From NCBI RefSeq assembly GCF_031082405.1, contig NZ_JAVHJU010000056.1:1-64000 (forward strand): a stretch of 64,000 nucleotides of DNA, read 5' to 3'. Both the position numbers and the translations under genes were made by a program. The DNA comes from Amycolatopsis sp. A133 (GTDB lineage Bacteria > Actinomycetota > Actinomycetes > Mycobacteriales > Pseudonocardiaceae). Below are positions 60,172 to 64,000 of the stretch, piece after piece (the stretch's first letter is position 1; each line of letters opens with the position of its first letter). The notes below the pieces were generated by a model. It made no database searches and had not been told where the DNA came from. It saw only the letters and a list, made by a program, of their open reading frames with translations.

Positions 60172-61382
60172 CCGGATCCCTGCTGCTGCGCAACGCCCGC
60201 CTGCTTGACCCGCTGTCCGGCGAATACACCGAGGGCGACCTGCGGTGCGCCGACGGCCGCATCGCCGAGGCGGGGCCCGGCCTGGCCGCGGCCGACGTGC
60301 CCACGCTCGACCTCCGGGGCGCGGTCGTGCTGCCCGGGCTGATCGACGCGCACGTGCACGTGACCGCGTCGACGGCGGACCTCGGCTCGCTGCCGTCGGC
60401 GTCGCCGTCCTACGTGGCCGCGCACGCCGCCCGCACGATGAGCCGGATGCTCGACCGCGGGTTCACCACGGTCCGCGACGCCTCGGGCGCCGACTTCGGC
60501 CTCGCCGAAGCCCAGGCGGAAGGGCTGTTCCGCGGCCCGCGCCTGCTGTTCTGCGGCCGGGCGCTGAGCCAGACCGGCGGTCACGGCGACAGCCGCACCC
60601 GCGGCACCCACGTGCGCGACGACCACCCGTGCTGCGCGGGACTCGGCCGGGTGGCCGACGGCGAGGACGCCGTCCGCGCGGCGGCCCGCGACGAGCTGCG
60701 CAAGGGCGCGCACCACATCAAGGTGATGGCGTCCGGCGGTGTGGCGTCCCCGACCGACCGCATCGACTCGACGCAGTATTCGGCCGGGGAACTGCGCGCG
60801 ATCGTCGAGGAGGCCGAAGCGGCCAACCGGTACGTGGCGGCGCACGCGTACACCGCCCGCGCGGTCAACCGAGCCCTGGAACTGGGCGTCCGGTCGATCG
60901 AGCACGGCAACCTCCTCGACGACCGCAGTGTTTCGCTGTTCCTCGAGCAAGACGCGTTCCTGGTGCCGACGCTGGTGACGTACTGGGCCCTGAAGGAGGA
61001 GGGCCGCGAGCACGGCCTCCCGGAATCGAGCTGGCGCAAGGTCGACGAGGTCCTCGGCGCGGGCTTGGCGGCCCTGGACCGCGCGGCCCGCGGCGGCGTC
61101 AAGCTGGTCTACGGCACGGACCTCCTCGGCGGCATGCACCGCCACCAGAACCACGAATTCCGCCTGCGCGCCGAGGTCCAGTCCCCGCTGGAGGTCCTCC
61201 GTTCGGCAACGTCGACGGCGGCGGAGCTGCTGAACCTCACCGGCGAGATCGGCACGTTGGCACCGGGCGCGCACGCGGACCTGCTGGTGGTGGACGGCGA
61301 CCCGCTGGCGGACATCGGGGTACTGGCCGAGCCGAAGCACTTCCACCACATCATCCAGGGCGGCGAGGTGGTGTCCGGCTGA
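60168..61382 (+). CDS. Amidohydrolase-family enzyme
   Basis: A 404-residue TIM-barrel amidohydrolase. Metal ligands: HVH (62-64, LIDAHVHVTAS), Lys in HHIKVMASGG (likely carboxylated), His in VAAHAYTARAV, His in SIEHGNLLD and Asp in VYGTDLLGG. Resembles imidazolonepropionase or Xaa-Pro dipeptidase-like members of the family. Likely cleaves the compound imported by the MFS protein. GTG overlaps the GAF stop. The stop abuts that of the convergent reductase. Confidence 0.88.
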   Translation: MTGSLLLRNARLLDPLSGEYTEGDLRCADGRIAEAGPGLAAADVPTLDLRGAVVLPGLIDAHVHVTASTADLGSLPSASPSYVAAHAARTMSRMLDRGFTTVRDASGADFGLAEAQAEGLFRGPRLLFCGRALSQTGGHGDSRTRGTHVRDDHPCCAGLGRVADGEDAVRAAARDELRKGAHHIKVMASGGVASPTDRIDSTQYSAGELRAIVEEAEAANRYVAAHAYTARAVNRALELGVRSIEHGNLLDDRSVSLFLEQDAFLVPTLVTYWALKEEGREHGLPESSWRKVDEVLGAGLAALDRAARGGVKLVYGTDLLGGMHRHQNHEFRLRAEVQSPLEVLRSATSTAAELLNLTGEIGTLAPGAHADLLVVDGDPLADIGVLAEPKHFHHIIQGGEVVSG

Positions 61383-62447
61383 CTACCAGTTCCGCACCGG
61401 CGGCGCGTACCCCGCCGGCTTGTCGCCGATCTTCAGGTCCGGGCTGACGATCCAGTTCTGGTACGCCGGGGTGAACATGCGGTACACCGACGCCGGCGGG
61501 ACCGCGCTCGCCTCGTCGAGCAGGGTGCGCAGCTCGGGCGGGATCTCGAAGTCGAGCGCGGCCATGCTCTTGCCGAGCTGGTCCGCGCTGCTCGCGCCGA
61601 CGATCGCCGAGGCGATGCCCGGCTGGGTGGCCACCCAGTTGATCGCCACCTGGGCCATGGTCACGCCCAGCTTGTTCGCGACCTGCTCGAGGGGTTCGAG
61701 CACCTGCGGGGTGCGCTCGGTCCAGGTGGGCCCGTCGCTGAGCCGTCCGGTGCCGCCGTCGCGGTACTTGCCCGTGAGGAGGCCGCCGGCCAGGGGGCTC
61801 CACGCCGTGACGCCGAAGCCGAGGTGCTGGGCCATCGGGACGTGCTCGGTCTCGATCTCGCGCTCGACCAGCGAATACGGCAGCTGCAGGTTGACCATCG
61901 GCGCCAGCGAGTGCGCCTCCGTGAGGCTCTGCGCCCGCGCCGCGTACCAGCTCGGGACGTCGGACAGGCCCGGGTAGCGGATCTTGCCCGCGCGGACAAG
62001 GTCGTCGAACGTGCGCACCACCTCTTCCACCGGGGTGAGCCGGTCCCAGGTGTGCAGCAGGAAGAGGTCGACGTAGTCGGTGCCCAGCCGGCGCAGCGAC
62101 GCCTCGAGGGCGCGGATCAGGTGCTTGCGGCCGTTGCCGCCGGCGTTGGGGTCGGCCGGGTCGACGGTGTTGGTGAACTTGGTGGTGAGCACCACCCGGT
62201 CGCGCGCCTTCGCCTCGGTGATGAGCTTGCCGAGGATCGTTTCGCTTTCGCCCGCGGTGTAGAAGTCCGCCGTGTCGACGAAGTTGCCGCCCTCGTCGAG
62301 GTACCGGCGGAAGATCGGGCGGACCTCGTCTTCGGTCTTGCCGTAGGCGGCGTGGAACCCGCTGGTGCCGAAGTTCATCGTGCCGAGGGCGAGCCTGCTG
62401 ACGCGCAGCCCGGAACGCCCGAGGAGGTAGTACTGATCGAGTGACAT
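61383..62447 (-). CDS. Aldo/keto reductase
   Basis: A 354-residue aldo/keto reductase. Catalytic residues are seen as Asp (FVDTADFYTAGESE), Tyr in the same segment, Lys (LTTKFTNTV) and His (FLLHTWDRLTP). NADPH-dependent reduction of aldehydes or ketones; substrate unknown. ATG at 62447 (MSLDQYYLLG) is chosen; upstream residues of the open frame fall in the palindrome. Confidence 0.9.
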   Translation of the reverse strand: MSLDQYYLLGRSGLRVSRLALGTMNFGTSGFHAAYGKTEDEVRPIFRRYLDEGGNFVDTADFYTAGESETILGKLITEAKARDRVVLTTKFTNTVDPADPNAGGNGRKHLIRALEASLRRLGTDYVDLFLLHTWDRLTPVEEVVRTFDDLVRAGKIRYPGLSDVPSWYAARAQSLTEAHSLAPMVNLQLPYSLVEREIETEHVPMAQHLGFGVTAWSPLAGGLLTGKYRDGGTGRLSDGPTWTERTPQVLEPLEQVANKLGVTMAQVAINWVATQPGIASAIVGASSADQLGKSMAALDFEIPPELRTLLDEASAVPPASVYRMFTPAYQNWIVSPDLKIGDKPAGYAPPVRNW

Positions 62448-62502
62448 GAGTTCAGCGTGCCGAGGCATTTTTGGACCCGCAAGTCCAGTCCGCGACCCCC
62501 GG

Positions 62503-62537
62503 CCCAAGCGCCCCAATGTGGCGTTGGGGCGCTTGGG
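62503..62537. terminator. Palindromic terminator, family B copy 2
   Basis: CCCAAGCGCCCCAA (62503-62516) with TTGGGGCGCTTGGG (62524-62537) and a loop TGTGGCG. Shares the AAGCGCCCCAATGTGGCGTT core with 56307, but here the loop closes sooner. It lies ten bases after the tannase stop on the minus strand. Confidence 0.75.
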
Positions 62538-62546
62538 AGCCGGGGC

Positions 62547-64000
62547 TCAGCGGCAGCGGTAGCTCGACGCCGTCGCCGGGTCGCCGCCGGTGTAACGCGA
62601 AACCCGCGGGTACGGGCACAGGTTGCGCGTCTTGCCGTCCGCGGACGCCGCCGCCAGGGTGGCCGGCGCCTTGCCGTGCTCGACCCAGTCGACCAGCGCG
62701 CCCAGCGCGTTCGTCGGCTCCGGGCCGCCGCCGCCGAAGCAGTGCTCGACCCCCGGCGCCAGGAACAGCCGGTAGAAGTCGTTCACCCGCTGCGGGCCGC
62801 CCATCGTGCGTTCCACCTGCGTGCGGTAGGACAGCGTGCCGCCCGGCGGGATCAGCTGGTCGTTCGCGCCGACGAACGTGATCAGCTTGCCGCCGGCCCG
62901 GCGGAACGCCGACAGGTCGGGGTCGGACGTGCCGATGACGTCGTCGTACTCACGCACCGACTGGCGGAACAGGTCCGTGAACTGCGCATACGTGAGCTTC
63001 GACGTGTCGAAGCCCGGCTGCTTCTCCAGGAACGACTGCACCCACTTGACGGCCACCGGGAAGCCGGGGGCGGTCAGCGTGCCGTCGGGGCCCGGCTGGG
63101 TGCCGGCCAGCCACGTGAAGTCCGCGCCCTTCGGCAGCCCGGCCCACAGCTTGCGGCCGCGCTCGTCGGTCGGGCCGGCCCAGATCTTGCGCATGACCTC
63201 GGCGTCCGCGGCCGTGACGGTGAACTCGTGGCCGTCGCAGACCACCTTCGTCCCGACGAGGCTGCGCGGGTCGTAGCTGCACTCGTCCGGCCGGTCGACG
63301 ATGCCGTTGGTCACGCCGTCCCGCGCGTCGCACGCCTGGACCGCGGCCGTGCGGAACGCCGAAAGCACGCAGGTGCTCGGGAAGTCGTGGCTGGAGTTCA
63401 TCACGATCTGCGGCCAGAGCGTCGCGACCGCGAACTGCGTCCAGTCGACGGCGGGGGCGTTCGCCAGGATGCCGTCGAAGTCGTGGGCGTAGTTCTGGGC
63501 CTCGGAGTAGCCCTGACGACCGCCGGTCGAGCAGCCGGTCCAATAGGAGTACGAGATCGGCCGCTGGTAGTACCGCTCGGTGACGGCCTTGCCGATGACA
63601 GCTTCTTCGTGCACCGATCGGGTGGCGAAGTTGGTCAGGAGCGTCTGGTCGACCCGGCCGTCTTTCAGCGCCCAGGACGTGTCGAGGCCGTCCAGCGAGA
63701 CGCCCGCGTCGGTCGTCACGGCGGTGTAGCCGTCCTTGACCGCTTGGGGGAGCGCGTCGAAGTTGCCGGCGGCGTAGGCGCTGCCGCCGAGGGCCTGGAG
63801 CCGGCCGTTCCACCCGGTGTCCGGCAGGGCCACGGCGACCTTGACGTGGTCCGCGCCGGAGTGGGTGAGCGTGACGGTGATCCGGCAGTACGACGGCTGG
63901 TGCTCGGCCTGCACCGATTCGATCTTCGCGCCGGGCGGGGCGGGCACCGTGACGGCGGCGCAGGGGGCCGGGGTTGCTGCCGAGGCGGCCGGCTGCGTGA
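62547..64000 (-). CDS. Tannase/feruloyl-esterase family hydrolase, 5' end outside window
   Basis: At least 484 residues of a tannase/feruloyl esterase (fungal tannase family) alpha/beta hydrolase. The catalytic Ser is in GCSTGGRQGYSEAQNYAHDF, Asp is probably in ANDQLIPPGG and His in VEHCFGGGG, each with the adjacent Cys of the CS-D-HC motif. The frame is open to base 63998 (TQPAASAATPAPCAAVTV), which looks like the mature start, so signal peptide and start lie outside. Acts on gallic or ferulic acid esters of plant material. Confidence 0.85.
   Translation of the reverse strand, partial: TQPAASAATPAPCAAVTVPAPPGAKIESVQAEHQPSYCRITVTLTHSGADHVKVAVALPDTGWNGRLQALGGSAYAAGNFDALPQAVKDGYTAVTTDAGVSLDGLDTSWALKDGRVDQTLLTNFATRSVHEEAVIGKAVTERYYQRPISYSYWTGCSTGGRQGYSEAQNYAHDFDGILANAPAVDWTQFAVATLWPQIVMNSSHDFPSTCVLSAFRTAAVQACDARDGVTNGIVDRPDECSYDPRSLVGTKVVCDGHEFTVTAADAEVMRKIWAGPTDERGRKLWAGLPKGADFTWLAGTQPGPDGTLTAPGFPVAVKWVQSFLEKQPGFDTSKLTYAQFTDLFRQSVREYDDVIGTSDPDLSAFRRAGGKLITFVGANDQLIPPGGTLSYRTQVERTMGGPQRVNDFYRLFLAPGVEHCFGGGGPEPTNALGALVDWVEHGKAPATLAAASADGKTRNLCPYPRVSRYTGGDPATASSYRCR

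Overview
The window is about 64 kb of very high-GC actinobacterial chromosome, most likely Amycolatopsis or a close Pseudonocardiaceae relative. I infer this from sequence alone: GTG starts and GTGA/ATGA overlaps are frequent, there is an SsgA-like protein and a SARP/AfsR regulator, several ECF sigma factors, secreted polymer hydrolases, and a block that follows the Mycobacterium tuberculosis Rv1691-Rv1698 order. Coordinates are from the given strand, and starts were adjusted by hand to Shine-Dalgarno sites.

Region 1 (1-12190): the 3' end of a 5S rRNA and its terminator lead into a conserved cell-maintenance block. Its genes are an unusual Arg/Gly/Asp-repeat TPR protein, a HAD glycerol-phosphate-type phosphatase, a small protein, tlyA, nadK and recN, then steA-steB/mctB. 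A marR / quinone oxidoreductase / DUF1266 trio sits between recN and steA. Region 2 (12241-25398): a small zinc-ribbon protein, a GH18 chitinase with a DasR-type site, an MFS/MerR divergent pair, a SARP-NB-ARC-TPR regulator, an acidic DUF5709 protein, a cyclase-family hydrolase, a membrane GGDEF-EAL protein, an ABC exporter pair and an amidohydrolase.

Region 3 (25448-45367): an ECF41 sigma factor, an unknown protein and two ShbA/SigD-like sigma factors around a cupin. Then come an SDR/TetR pair, an S4 protein, a Tat-exported cholesterol oxidase, a carboxymuconolactone-decarboxylase/DapB-like pair, ilvD, an AMP ligase and an SsgA-like protein. The sigK-rskA-FAS1 lipoprotein unit follows, then a TetR/alcohol-dehydrogenase pair and a secreted polyester (PET-hydrolase/cutinase type) hydrolase.

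Region 4 (45442-56288): a DsbA/FrnE protein and a striking array of about ten 10-bp palindromes phased at 21 bp precede a LacI-controlled operon. That operon carries two ABC permeases, a binding protein, GH51, GH35 and a secreted GH30 with a ricin domain. It looks like a complete route for type II arabinogalactan side chains: cleavage outside, import, then arabinose and galactose release in the cytoplasm. Region 5 (56307-64000): a GAF-ANTAR regulator, an RpiR-controlled MFS/GAF/amidohydrolase operon, an aldo/keto reductase and a tannase/feruloyl-esterase cut by the window edge.

Palindromes recur between genes. One family (core GTGAGTGGTAAGGCGGGTT) sits at three convergent gene ends and shows compensatory base change. 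Another (AGCGCCCCAATGTGGCGTT) occurs twice, and a third (GTCACTTTCGTAGGGAAAGTGAC-like, described by position) occurs as a tandem pair.
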